Assembly (NCBI RefSeq): GCF_023898315.1
Contig: NC_064621.1
Location: 135,282,521-135,346,520 of the forward strand
Reading direction: 5' to 3'
Origin: Schistocerca nitens
Lineage: Eukaryota; Arthropoda; Insecta; Orthoptera; Acrididae
Length of the DNA: 64,000 nt
In this document: piece after piece, positions 29,417-38,676 of the stretch
Position numbering within the stretch: position 1 is the first letter of the stretch
Layout of the letters: each line of letters begins with the position of its first letter
Position numbers and translations under genes: made by a program
Notes under the pieces: generated by a model
Seen by the model: only the letters and a program-made list of their open reading frames with translations
Databases searched by the model: none
What the model was told of the DNA's origin: nothing

Positions 29417-30725
29417 AGTTGGTTTCTTCAAAGTCCAGTATGAAGCTCTCACCTTTCCGAAGCGGGACGGCGATCTGGTTAATGTGAGAGCCAGGACTAC
29501 GGCACTTTACACCAATACCATGCTCCGGTTATGGAAAAGCCAAAATGCTAGTTTTACTGGAATGTTGACCACTGAGGTCGCACCTGTTTCGAGACGCCCA
29601 CCGACGTCTCTGGCACACATCCCACCTCCGATGTCACATATCGGCCGTTTCTTTTTGGAGTATAGCTACATATGCACCGAGCTCCCCAGGACCAGGAAGA
29701 CGACCACCCGCGACATCTATTGCCTTCTCCGAAAGTCTCCACCCCGCAACCCCGTCGATACACGTCACCCCCAGGTTTCATGGCCTACAGTTTGGAAAGC
29801 GATCCACCAACAATATCACACCACTGACACCACCTCTATGTGGTACCTTCCCGTCAACGGCAAGTATACTACAAGACAGAAACTGCATCGCATCGCACTG
29901 GTGGACTCACCCCTGTGCCTCAAGTGCAATGTCGAAGATACAGATTTACATCGTTTTGAGTGTGGGCCAGCAGCAGCTGTCTGGACCCTCGCACAGAAGA
30001 TTGTGGCTTTCTACCTCCGAGTACCACCACATCACGTTTCTCCTACCATGATGATATATCCCGACTCGACCTACTTTCCATCGGCTAAGTGGCACGCCAT
30101 CACATGGATCAGTGGCATGGCTGTCAACTACCTCTTCCGGGACGACATCGTCGATCCGGCGGACTTTTGGACACGCCTCCAAGTACATCACCACACCCTT
30201 CGCCGACATCGACACTATCGGGCCACTTTCGCGAACTATTTACAGAGTATTTTCACCAACCCGCCACAAAGCTGGAATCTCAACGAACTGTGCCAGCCAA
30301 GACTGGAAGATCCCACGTTACCCTTTAATGGTCAATGATAGAATGCATATTGTTCTGATGGCGCGCCAAAGTGGAGCATGGCGCGGAAAGTATTCCTATT
30401 TTATTTCACTTCTCTTTTCTCCTCCTCTTCTAAGTTTTTTTTCCTTACAGATGTAACAAACACATAATTAAATAAATAAATAAATAATTAAATAAATAAA
30501 TAAAAGAAGACCGTTGCGGAAATATAGCTACCTTTTATGTTTTACGTTTTCAAAGGATATTGTTATTTTCATACACAACAGGTTTTTATTTGTTTTCTCC
30601 TTACCTGCAACTTAAAAAAAGAAAAAAAGACAAAAAAGTTGAAAAAAGTTGGTAAAAAATAAAAACGAAGAAAAAACACAAAACTAAAAAAGAAAAAAAT
30701 GGTCAGCGCGAAAAAAAAAGTTGGT
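29417..30725 (+). mobile_element. 5'-truncated poly(A) LINE inserted in SINE-B, 7-bp target duplication
   Basis: Body 29424-30718. The target duplication 'agttggt' is at 29417-29423 and 30719-30725. It ends in an A run (30711-30719) preceded by an A-rich 3' region with an (AAAT)n array at about 30467-30505. The only coding part is the C-terminus of a LINE ORF2. It differs from the CAA-tailed and GTAGAT-tailed LINEs in this window. Confidence 0.9.
29424..30338 (+). pseudogene. LINE ORF2 C-terminal region with Cys/His motif, open
   Basis: About 304 codons without a stop. A zinc-finger-like C-x2-C-x7-H-x3-C ('CLKCNVEDTDLHRFEC', about 29919-29967) is the kind found after the reverse transcriptase in several LINE clades. 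Catalytic RT motifs are absent, so this is a truncated copy. The frame is continuous with an ATG at 29250 in the flanking SINE, making a 362-codon chimeric frame. I infer this fusion is accidental. The unbroken frame indicates a young insertion. Confidence 0.8.
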
Positions 30726-30846
30726 AGAGCACTTGGCTGCGAAAGGCGAAGGTCCCGAGTTCGAGTCCCGGTCCGACACACAGTTTTAATCTGCCAGGAA
30801 GTTTCGTATCAGGGCACACTACACTGCAGAGTGAAAACCTCATTCT

Positions 30847-31937
30847 GAAATATTTGAATTTCTTCTATATTATGGGCAAATAGAACAATAACATCCTCAA
30901 ATCTCAGGTCGAAGCCTTTATGAAACTAAAATAAATAAAACATTTGTGGTAAAGTTTTAGCACAAATTAACTAATAGGGTCATGTGACATAGAAAAATAA
31001 AAATCTCTGAAGATACAATAGAAAGTACAAAAACATGTTTGGGTAAAGCAAAAATACACAGATGGGCGGAACAGCTTTCCAATATTTCCTAGCAAGCTAG
31101 GTAAGTAACAAAAGCTACAACGTCCCAAGCTTATTATCTGGAACTCTAGTACATATTGTGGACGATAACTACAACACGTTGTTTAGTACGTGACCTGTGG
31201 GTACAACAGAATGCACTCGAGCTAATTTCTAAAATGAGCCCGTGATATCGGTATGCACTGGCTGGGGATGTGACGTCGAGGGCTCCCTTAGCCGCCACCG
31301 GAGCAGCCATTCTTGGTCGTAAGATGGCCCGGGCGCGTCCCAGTGGTTCGTTAATAGGCCGTTAGTGGGCGCCGGCCCAATTACCGGCACGTGACGTCAG
31401 TGTGGCGTCTGCGCATGCCCAGCTGAGCAGCCAACGGCCCGGAAAATTGGCACAGGCGCCATCCGACGGCGGCCTCATTCGTCTGCTCCGCGGGAAACTC
31501 ACTCGCTGCCTGTTGCGTTCAGCATAAATGAGGACGAGGCGCGGACATAATTGGTTGTTACGGTTAATGCTTGAGACGAACACCACTTACGGAAAGTGAT
31601 GCGAAAAATTTTCGATTTTACTTTACTCGCATACATTCGACGACATCCGCTATAATAGCGGAATTCTTTTCTATAAAGCTTCTTTTGTGACCTGTTAATA
31701 TTGCATATTCTTGTGCTAGCAAGAATATGAAATGAACATCGCATACAATGTGGTGTCAGTGGTTTTCCTACTAGGCTAACTCTTAAACATGGACAGCTTC
31801 CGTTAGAGGATAGCTGTTTATCGTAGTGGTTGTGGAAAAATGTTGCGCAGAATGAGGCAAATAAAAGTGGTCTGGACAAGTGGATACGATTGGACGTGAA
31901 TGTATGTATTAACGGAGAAGGAAAAGACCTATAGTTA
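30847..31937. other. Unassigned, with a CpG-rich island
   Basis: 30847-31230 is AT-rich with nothing recognised. 31245-31560 is GC- and CpG-rich. It contains overlapping CACGTG (31388-31393) and TGACGTCA (31392-31399), then TGCGCATGC (31410-31418), which resemble E-box, CRE and NRF-1 sites. A promoter-like island is possible, but no adjacent gene is visible. 31560-31937 shows short frames only. Confidence 0.4.
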
Positions 31938-33034
31938 CGAGGCATGTTTTTTAAGTAAGTACCGTTTTGAAATTAAAAAAAGACGTGCTAAGATATCTCA
32001 ATAATTTTATTTTTACATGTAAGCCTGTACCTTAATCTACTTTATTACATAATTTCCGTCAATATTGGAGCACTTGTTTTTGAATACCTTCCTCATAGAA
32101 GTCTGCCGCCTGACTTGTTAACCACTGCATCACCACTGTTTTGACTTCGTTATCGTCTTGAAGAAGCTGACCGCCCAGGTGTTTCTTCAAGTGCAGGAAC
32201 AGATGGTAGTCACTTGGCGCAATATCGGGGATGTACGGAGGATGATCGAGAGTTTCCCATCGAAAAGATGTGATGAGATCTTTGGTTTGATTCGTCATAT
32301 GCGGACGGGCATTGTCTTGCAGCAAAACGATGCCCCTGCTCAACTTGACACGTCTTTTGTTCTGAATTGAACGGCGCAGATTGTGCAATGTCTTACAGGA
32401 AGCTGCTGCATTGATTGTCTCATTACGAGGCAGAAATTCCACAAGCAATACTCCTTTTCTGTCCCAGGAAACTGTGCACATGAGTTTTCGGGCAGAAATT
32501 GTTTGCTTAAACTTCAGTTTTCTGGGTGAAGCTGAATGCCGCCATTCCATGGACTGTTGTTTGATTCTGGTGTGACGTAGGCCATCGATGTTTCATCGCC
32601 TGTAACAATTTGGCTTAAGAGATTATCACCGTCTTTGTGGTACTGCTCAAGGAAAGTCGATACACTGTCTAAACGTTTGGTTTTGTGCACATCCGTCAAC
32701 ATTTTCGGTACCCAGCGTGCGCACAATTTTCGGTAATTAAAGTGCTCGGTCACAGTGCCATACAAAACACTACGAGAAACATTACGAAAGTCATCCCGCA
32801 AGGAGGAAATCTTAAAGCGATTGTTTTCTCTCACCGTATTGTGCACTTCCTGCACCAAACTTTTATTAACGACCAAAGGACGCCCACTCCGTTGTTCATC
32901 ATGCACATTTGTGCGGCCATCTTTAAATATTCTCACCCATTTTATTACCATTCCATCACTCATGTTTTCTCCGTAAACTGCACAGATCTCACGATGAATA
33001 TCGATCGCTTTTAGACCTTTAACAATAAGAAATA

Positions 33035-34456
33035 CACTCCTGGTAATTGAAATAAGAACACCGTGGATTCATTGTCCCAGGAAGGGGAAACTTTATTGAC
33101 ACATTCCTGGGGTCAGATACATCACATGATCACACTGACAGAACCACAGGCACATAGACACAGGCAATAGAGCATGCACAATGTCGGCACTAGTACAGTG
33201 TATATCCACCTTTCGCAGCAATGCAGGCTGCTATTCTCCCATGGAGACGATCGGAGAGATGCTGGATGTAGTCCTGTGGAACGTCTTGCCATGCCATTTC
33301 CACCTGGCGCCTCAGTTGGACCAGCGTTCGTGCTGGACGTGCAGACCGCGTGAGACGACGCTTCATCCAGTCCCAAACATGCTCAATGGGGGACAGATCC
33401 GGAGATCTTGCTGGCCAGGGTAGTTGACTTACACCTTCTAGAGCACGTTGGGTGGCACGGGATACATGCGGACGTGCATTGTCCTGTTGGAACAGCAAGT
33501 TCCCTTGCCGGTCTAGGAATGGTAGAACGATGGGTTCGATGACGGTTTGGATGTACCGTGCACTATTCAGTGTCCCCTCGACGATCACCAGTGGTGTACG
33601 GCCAGTGTAGGAGATCGCTCCCCACACCATGATGCCGGGTGTTGGCCCTGTGTGCCTCGGTCGTATGCAGTCCTGATTGTGGCGCTCACCTGCACGGCGC
33701 CAAACACGCATACGACCATCATTGGCACCAAGGCAGAAGCGACTCTCATCGCTGAAGACGACACGTCTCCATTCGTCCCTCCATTCACGCCTGTCGCGAC
33801 ACCACTGGAGGCGGGCTGCACGATGTTGGGGCGTGAGCGGAAGACGGCCTAACGGTGTGCGGAACCGTAGCCCAGCTTCATGGAAACGGTTGCGAATGGT
33901 CCTCGCCGATACCCCAGGAGCAACAGTGTCCCTAATTTGCTGGGAAGTGGCGGTGCGGTCCCATACGGCACTGCGTAGGATCCTACGGTCTTGGCGTGCA
34001 TCCGTGCGTCGCTGCGGTCCGGTCCCAGGTCGACGGGCACGTGCACCTTCCGCCGACCACTGGCGACAACATCGATGTACTGTGGAGACCTCACGCCCCA
34101 CGTGTTGAGCAATTCGGCGGTACGTCCACCCGGCCTCCCGCATGCCCACAATACGCCCTCGCTCAAAGTCCGTCAACTGCACATACGGTTCACGTCCACG
34201 CTGTCGCGGCATGCTACCAGTGTTAAAGACTGCGATGGAGCTCCGTATGCCACGGCAAACTGGCTGACACTGACGGCGGCGGTGCACAAATGCTGCGCAG
34301 CTAGCGCCATTCGACGGCCAACACCGCGGTTCCTGGTGTTTCCGCTGTGCCGTGCGTGTGATCATTGCTTGTACAGCCCTCTCGCAGTGTCCGGAGCAAG
34401 TATGGTGGGTCTGACACACCGGTGTCAATGTGTTCTTTTTTCCATTTCCAGGAGTG
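33035..34456 (-). mobile_element. Tc1-like transposon, copy 3 (1422 bp), apparently complete
   Basis: Inverted termini 'cactcctggtaattg' and, complemented, 'cactcctggaaatgg'. The TA target duplication is on both sides (33033-33034 and 34457-34458). Inserted in the DD34D mariner transposase. Both ends and the transposase frame look intact, so this is the best candidate for an autonomous copy. Confidence 0.97.
33190..34212 (-). CDS. Tc1-like transposase, intact 340-residue frame
   Basis: Cut-and-paste DDE transposase that binds the element's inverted repeats and moves it into TA sites. I chose the ATG at 34212-34210 (MPRQRGREP) because it gives the usual Tc1 length. The frame is open another 72 codons upstream, but that part runs towards the terminal repeat and is also open in copies 1, 2 and 4. 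Residues ~1-60 form the first helix-turn-helix ('DFERGRIVGMREAGWTYRR'), and ~60-120 the second, with a basic stretch. Catalytic residues: D in 'VVFSDESRFC', D in 'LLFQQDNARPH', E in 'DLSPIEHVWD'. The last two have 32 residues between them, against 34 in Tc1 itself. No stop or frameshift is present. Confidence 0.95.
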   Translation of the reverse strand: MPRQRGREPYVQLTDFERGRIVGMREAGWTYRRIAQHVGREVSTVHRCCRQWSAEGARARRPGTGPQRRTDARQDRRILRSAVWDRTATSQQIRDTVAPGVSARTIRNRFHEAGLRFRTPLGRLPLTPQHRAARLQWCRDRREWRDEWRRVVFSDESRFCLGANDGRMRVWRRAGERHNQDCIRPRHTGPTPGIMVWGAISYTGRTPLVIVEGTLNSARYIQTVIEPIVLPFLDRQGNLLFQQDNARPHVSRATQRALEGVSQLPWPARSPDLSPIEHVWDWMKRRLTRSARPARTLVQLRRQVEMAWQDVPQDYIQHLSDRLHGRIAACIAAKGGYTLY

Positions 34457-34520
34457 TATTATAACAGGCCGAACTTCACAGTCGGCGGGACTCACGATTA
34501 TCGGAGGCATCTTAAACACT

Positions 34521-35049
34521 CAGAATCAGACTGTAATGGCGTCAGTGCGTACACAACAGATGTGGGTATCAAGTGCGGATGTGCAGAAAGCCGACCTCAG
34601 CGTTGCGGCCGCGGTGTGGCAAAACGGTACTTGCTCAAAAAACACGCCTCATACTTCCGACAGGATGGAGCAATTGCCCATACAGCTTGCCGAACCTTTG
34701 AGCACACTTACCAATCTTCACTCCTGTCAGAGTTGTTAGCAGAGGTCAGACTGGGCGCGGCCCTAGCCACCGGCGTCACCTGATCTGCCAGTGTGCGATT
34801 ACTTATTGTGAGACTAAGGTGTATCGCAACAACCGTTATGGTCTTCCTAAACTGCTGCAGAACATTTAGGATCAGACTGCAGCAATTCCAGCAGTCCATT
34901 TCGATCCGCCTTCGGCGACCAGGGTCCAAAAGTCTCAAGACATGAATGGTGGTCGCTTCCAACATCTGCTATAGTTGGGCTATTACTGCATTTCCTTTCC
35001 TCTGCTTCCTGGAACTCTGTTCTCCGGGCCACTTTCATTTGCCCTACCC
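34521..35049 (+). pseudogene. Mostly unassigned; faint transposase scrap
   Basis: At about 34650-34710 the plus strand reads 'YFRQDGAIAHTACRTFEH', resembling the second catalytic block of mariner-like transposases. No other block or terminal repeat can be matched, so this is a weak call. The rest shows nothing. Confidence 0.35.
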
Positions 35050-35720
35050 TGTATTTACTGAAATGAGGTAGAAAACAAAATCTGTGACTGGCTTCAGGAT
35101 TTCGTGGTAGGGAGGACGCAGGTTTCTAACTTTGAGAGAGTCATCGACAGGTATATAAGTAATTTCAGGCGTGCTGCAGGAAAGTGTATTATAATCCTTG
35201 CTATTCATGATTTATATTACAGACTTGGCATGCAATGTTAATAGTAACATCAGAGTTTTTGCAGCTGATGGAGTTCCTTATAATGAAGTAATATCTGGAT
35301 AAAGCGGAACGGATATCCAGTCGGATCCGGATAAGATTTCGGAATGTTGCAAATACCGGAAATGTGGTTCAGTTGCACAGAAGTGAAAAAATTTGTTCGT
35401 TACATAATGCAGAAAAGTAGTATTATATGAATATAATATGGATGATTCGCATTTTAAATCAGAAAACTCATACAATTATGTGAGTCTAATAAATTAGGCG
35501 GACATGATCACAAAGTCTCCGCTGCAGGCAAATCAGCTGGCGTACATCAGTTCATCGGCAGGATGCTTGGGAAAACGTTTACCTAAGGAAACTGCTGCCA
35601 CAATAGCGTACTGCTCAAGTGTGTGGGTCTCACACCAAATAGGACTGACAGGGGTTACCGAAGGTATTCAGAGAGGAGCAAAGCGAGGGTTTCTTTGACT
35701 CGTGGGCTAGCGTCACAGCA
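35050..35720 (+). pseudogene. CR1/Jockey-like LINE reverse transcriptase scrap
   Basis: Readable blocks are 'VCDWLQDF'-like sequence at about 35080, 'NSNIRVFAADGVPYNEV' at about 35238-35290 (the palm C motif, with FAAD in place of FADD), and 'KETAATIAYCSSVWVSH' with 'GIQRGAKRGFL' at 35587-35698 (the post-palm region). Stops and shifts separate them. Confidence 0.65.
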
Positions 35721-35796
35721 ATACTGAAAAAAAAGAAAAGTGATTAAGCAGACGTTCGATGCTAGAAGCCAACTATCCTGCCGATGTCCAATTATA
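35721..35796. other. Spacer
   Basis: Nothing recognised. Ends in the TA flanking the next element. Confidence 0.5.
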
Positions 35797-36159
35797 CAGA
35801 GTTGTCCATTGATAGTGACCGGGCTAAATATCTCACGAAATAAGCGTCAAATGAAAAAGCTACAAAGAACGAAACTCATCTGGCTTGAAGGGGGAAACCA
35901 GATGGCGCTATGGTTGGCCCGCTAGATGGCGCTGCCACAGGTCAAACGGATATCACTTGCGTTTTTTTAAATAGGAACCCCCATTTTTTATTACATATTC
36001 GTGTAGTACGTAAAGAAATATGAATGTTTTAGTTGGACCACTTTTTTTGGTTTATGATAGATGGCGCTGTAATAGTCACAAACGTATAAGTACGTGGTAT
36101 CACGTAACATTCCGCCAGTGCGGGCGGTATTTGCATCGTGATACATCACCCGTGTTAAA

Positions 36160-37432
36160 ATGGACCGTATACCAATTGCGGAAAATGACGATATCGTGTT
36201 GATGTATGGCTATTGTGATCAAAATGCCCAACGGGCGTGTGCTATGTATGCTGCTCGGTATCCCGGTTGGTTCAAATGGCTCTGAGCACTATGCAACTTA
36301 ACTTCTTAGGTCATCAGTCTTCTAGAACTTAGAACTAATTAAACCTACCTAAGGACATCACACACATCCATGCCCGAGGTAGGATTCGAACCTGCGACCG
36401 TAGCAGTCGCTCGGTTCCATACTAGAGCGCCTAGAACCGCACGGCCACTCCGGCCGGCTCGGTATCCTGGACGACACCATCCAAGTGTGCGGGCCGTTCG
36501 CTGGATAGTTACGTTATTTAAGGAAACAGGAAGTGTTCAGCCAAATGTGAAACGTCAACCACGACCTGCAACAAATGATGATGCTCAAGTAGGTGTTTTA
36601 GCTGCTGTCGCGGCTAATCCGCTCATCAGTAGTAGACATATTACTCGAAAATCGGGAATTTCAAAAACGTCGGTGTTGAGAATGCTGCATCAACATCGAT
36701 TGCACTCGTACCATATTTCTATGCACCAGAAATTGCATGGCGGCGACTTTGAACGTTGTGTACAGTTCTGCCACTGGACACAAGCGAACTTACGAGACGA
36801 TGACAGATTTTTTCCACGCGTTCTATTTGGTGACGAAGCGTCATTCACGAACAGCGGTAACCGTAAACAGACATAATATGCACTATTGGGCCACGGAAAA
36901 TCCACGATGGCTGTGACAAGTGGAACATCAGCGACATTGGCGGGTTAATGTATGGTGCGGCATTATGGGAGGAAAGATAATTGGCCCCCATTTTATCGAT
37001 GGCTATCTAAATGGTGCAATGTATGCTGATTTCCTACGTAATGTTCTACCGATGTTACTACAAGATGTTTCACTGCATGACAGAATGGTCATGTACTTCC
37101 AAGATGATGGATGTCCGGCACATAGCTCGCGTGCGTTTGAAGCGGTATTGAATAGCATACTTCGTGACAGGAGGATTGGTCGTCGAAGCACCATGCTATG
37201 GCCCGCACGTTCACCGGACCTGACGTCCCCGGATTTCTTTATGTGGGGAAAATTGAAGAATATTTGCTATCGTGATCCACCGACAACGCCTGACAACATG
37301 CGTCAGCGCATTGTCAATCCATGTTCGAACATTACGGAAGGCAAACTACTACCTGTTGAGAGGAATGTCGTTACACGTATTGCCAAATGCATTGAGGCTG
37401 ACGGATATCATTTAGAGCACTTATTGCATTAA
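36160..37432 (+). pseudogene. DD41D mariner-like transposase, broken
   Basis: ATG 36160 begins 'MDRIPIAENDDIVLMYGY', an HTH/DUF4817-type DNA-binding start. The SINE sits after 'CAMYAARYP'. It then continues with 'GRHHPSVRAVRWIV', the basic linker, the first Asp in 'VLFGDEASFTNSG', a one-base gain near 36858 and a CGA to TGA stop near 36914. The second Asp is in 'YFQDDGCPAH' and the third in 'LTSPDFFMWG', with 41 residues between, close to the rosa/Visitor type (family by spacing, inference). The natural stop is at 37430-37432. Confidence 0.9.
36253..36467 (-). repeat. SINE-A inserted in the DD41D transposase, 11-bp target duplication
   Basis: Body 36264-36456, target duplication 'gctcggtatcc' at 36253-36263 and 36457-36467. 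Removing it restores the transposase frame across 'AARYPG'. Confidence 0.96.
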
Positions 37433-37892
37433 TGTGGTATTTACAGGTAATCACGCTGTAACAGCAAGCGTTCTCAGAAATGATAAGTTCATAAAGGTAC
37501 ATGTATCACATTGGAACAACCGAAGTAAAATGTTCAAACGTACCTACGTTCTGCATTTTAATTTAAAAAGAACCTACCTGTTACCAACTGTTCGTCTAAA
37601 ATTGTGAGCCATATGTTGGTGAATATTACAGCGCCATCTATCAAAAAGTGAAAAATGTGGTCAACTAAAACATTCAAATTTCTTTACATGCTACACGAAT
37701 GTGTAATAAAAATGGGGTTAATATTTACACAAACGCAGCTGATATCTGACCTATGGCATCGCCATCTAGCGGGCCAACCATAGCGCCATCTGTTTCCCCC
37801 TTCAAGCTAGACAAGTCGTCTTTGTAGTTTTTTCGTTTGACGCTTATTTCGTGAAATATTTGGCCCAGTCACGATCAATGGACCAACCTGTA

Positions 37893-38465
37893 TAGTTTCT
37901 AGAACCAGTATTAAGTGAGGCATCTAGAAAATATTCTTCAATACCCTACCCATCTCTCCCGCAGAAACTGTGAAGGCAACATTAGTCGTGTTACAGCATG
38001 CACAGAGACGTTTAAGCCGTCACTTTTTTTTGAGCACAACACGCTGCTGAAAAGGGAAGAAACCTTAACATGCAACTGCGGAGACTACAGTCGTTGTGAA
38101 ATATAAGAAATGTACACGCCGTTGATAATATGGACGACTGTCAGTTGTATAATGGAACGACAACGAAAATTTGTTCCAGACCTTGGCTCGAACCCGCATT
38201 TCCCGCTTTTCGCGAGCGCTTACCTTACTGTTAGGCTATTCGAGCGCGCCCCACAACCACACCCAAACATTCCATATGTGGTCAGCCATGTGTCTACAAT
38301 CACATTTTAACTGAAAGTCGCGTGCCCGGTGTCGGTGAATAAATACGATATTACGGCGCCTCTGTTGTTCAGAATTACGATGCAATGTTCCTCCCGACAT
38401 TATCCATTAAGCTATCTGTCGAGCAATTTGAGGAATTTTCGATGTTAAATTGTAAGTCTCTTTCA
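37893..38465 (-). repeat. Mostly unassigned, with a tRNA-derived SINE-D at ~38150-38251
   Basis: On the minus strand 38251-38150 reads a tRNA-like core: an A-box-like 'tagcctaacagtaagg' and a B-box-like 'gggttcgagccaagg'. It is a different SINE from A, B and C. The remainder (37893-38140 and 38260-38453) shows nothing. The last 12 bases are the target duplication of the next SINE. Confidence 0.55.
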
Positions 38466-38676
38466 AATGGTTCAAATGGCTCTGAGCACTATGGGACTTA
38501 ACATCTGAAGTCATCAGTCCCCTAGAACTCTAGACCTACCTAAACCTAACTAACCTAAGGACATCACACACATCCATGCCCGGGGCAGGATTCGAACCTG
38601 TGACCGTAGCGGTCACGCGTTTCCAGACTGTATCGCCTAGAACCACTCGGCCACCCCGGCCGGCAAGTCTCTTTCA
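38454..38676 (-). repeat. SINE-A, 12-bp target duplication
   Basis: Body 38466-38664, target duplication 'aagtctctttca' at 38454-38465 and 38665-38676. Full length and well conserved. Confidence 0.97.

Larger units (their letters stand above)
29233..30846 (+). repeat. SINE-B, plus strand, split by a LINE
   Basis: The 5' arm and A box run to 29423 ('tagctcagttggt'). The element resumes at 30719 ('agttggtagagcac') with the B box 'gagttcgagtcccgg' and the tail to 'gcagagtgaaaac'. Deleting 29424-30718 plus one 7-bp duplication restores an uninterrupted SINE-B core identical in layout to the copy at 79-333. Confidence 0.93.
32059..34519 (-). pseudogene. Mariner transposase (DD34D), split and frameshifted
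   Basis: The N-terminal residues 'SPADCEVRPVI' are encoded at 34519-34457. After the Tc1 insertion the frame continues with 'KGLKAIDIHREICAVYG' (about 33020), the second DNA-binding helix region and 'DEQRSGRPLVV'. The first Asp is in 'IVTGDETSMAY' (about 32600). A one-base loss near 32560 shifts the frame. The second Asp is in 'LLQDNARPHM' (about 32310) and the third in 'APSDYHLF', with 34 residues between, the mariner hallmark. The stop is at 32059. Without the insertion and frameshift it would be a near-normal mariner length. Confidence 0.9.
31938..34520 (-). mobile_element. Mariner (DD34D) element, split by Tc1-like copy 3
   Basis: The left terminus 'cgaggcatgttttttaag' follows TA at 31936-31937. 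The transposase reads leftwards from about 34519, is interrupted by 33035-34456, and resumes to 32059. No right terminal repeat is visible beyond 34520, so that end is lost or truncated. Confidence 0.85.
35797..37890 (+). mobile_element. Mariner-like DD41D element with ~290-bp inverted termini, split by SINE-A
   Basis: Long inverted termini: 35797-36085 matches the complement of 37615-37890 over blocks such as 'tccattgat', 'gaaataagcgtcaaa', 'ggttggcccgctagatggc' and 'gatagatggcgctgtaat'. TA flanks both ends (35795-35796 and 37891-37892). Without the SINE the element is about 1.89 kb. It encodes one transposase, now broken. Confidence 0.92.

Noticed and set aside
33991-34464. 157-codon plus-strand frame over Tc1-like copy 3 (similar frames at 10832-11302 and 16784-17362)
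   Set aside because: Antisense shadow of the GC-rich transposase gene; it recurs at the same place in every copy and has no domain.
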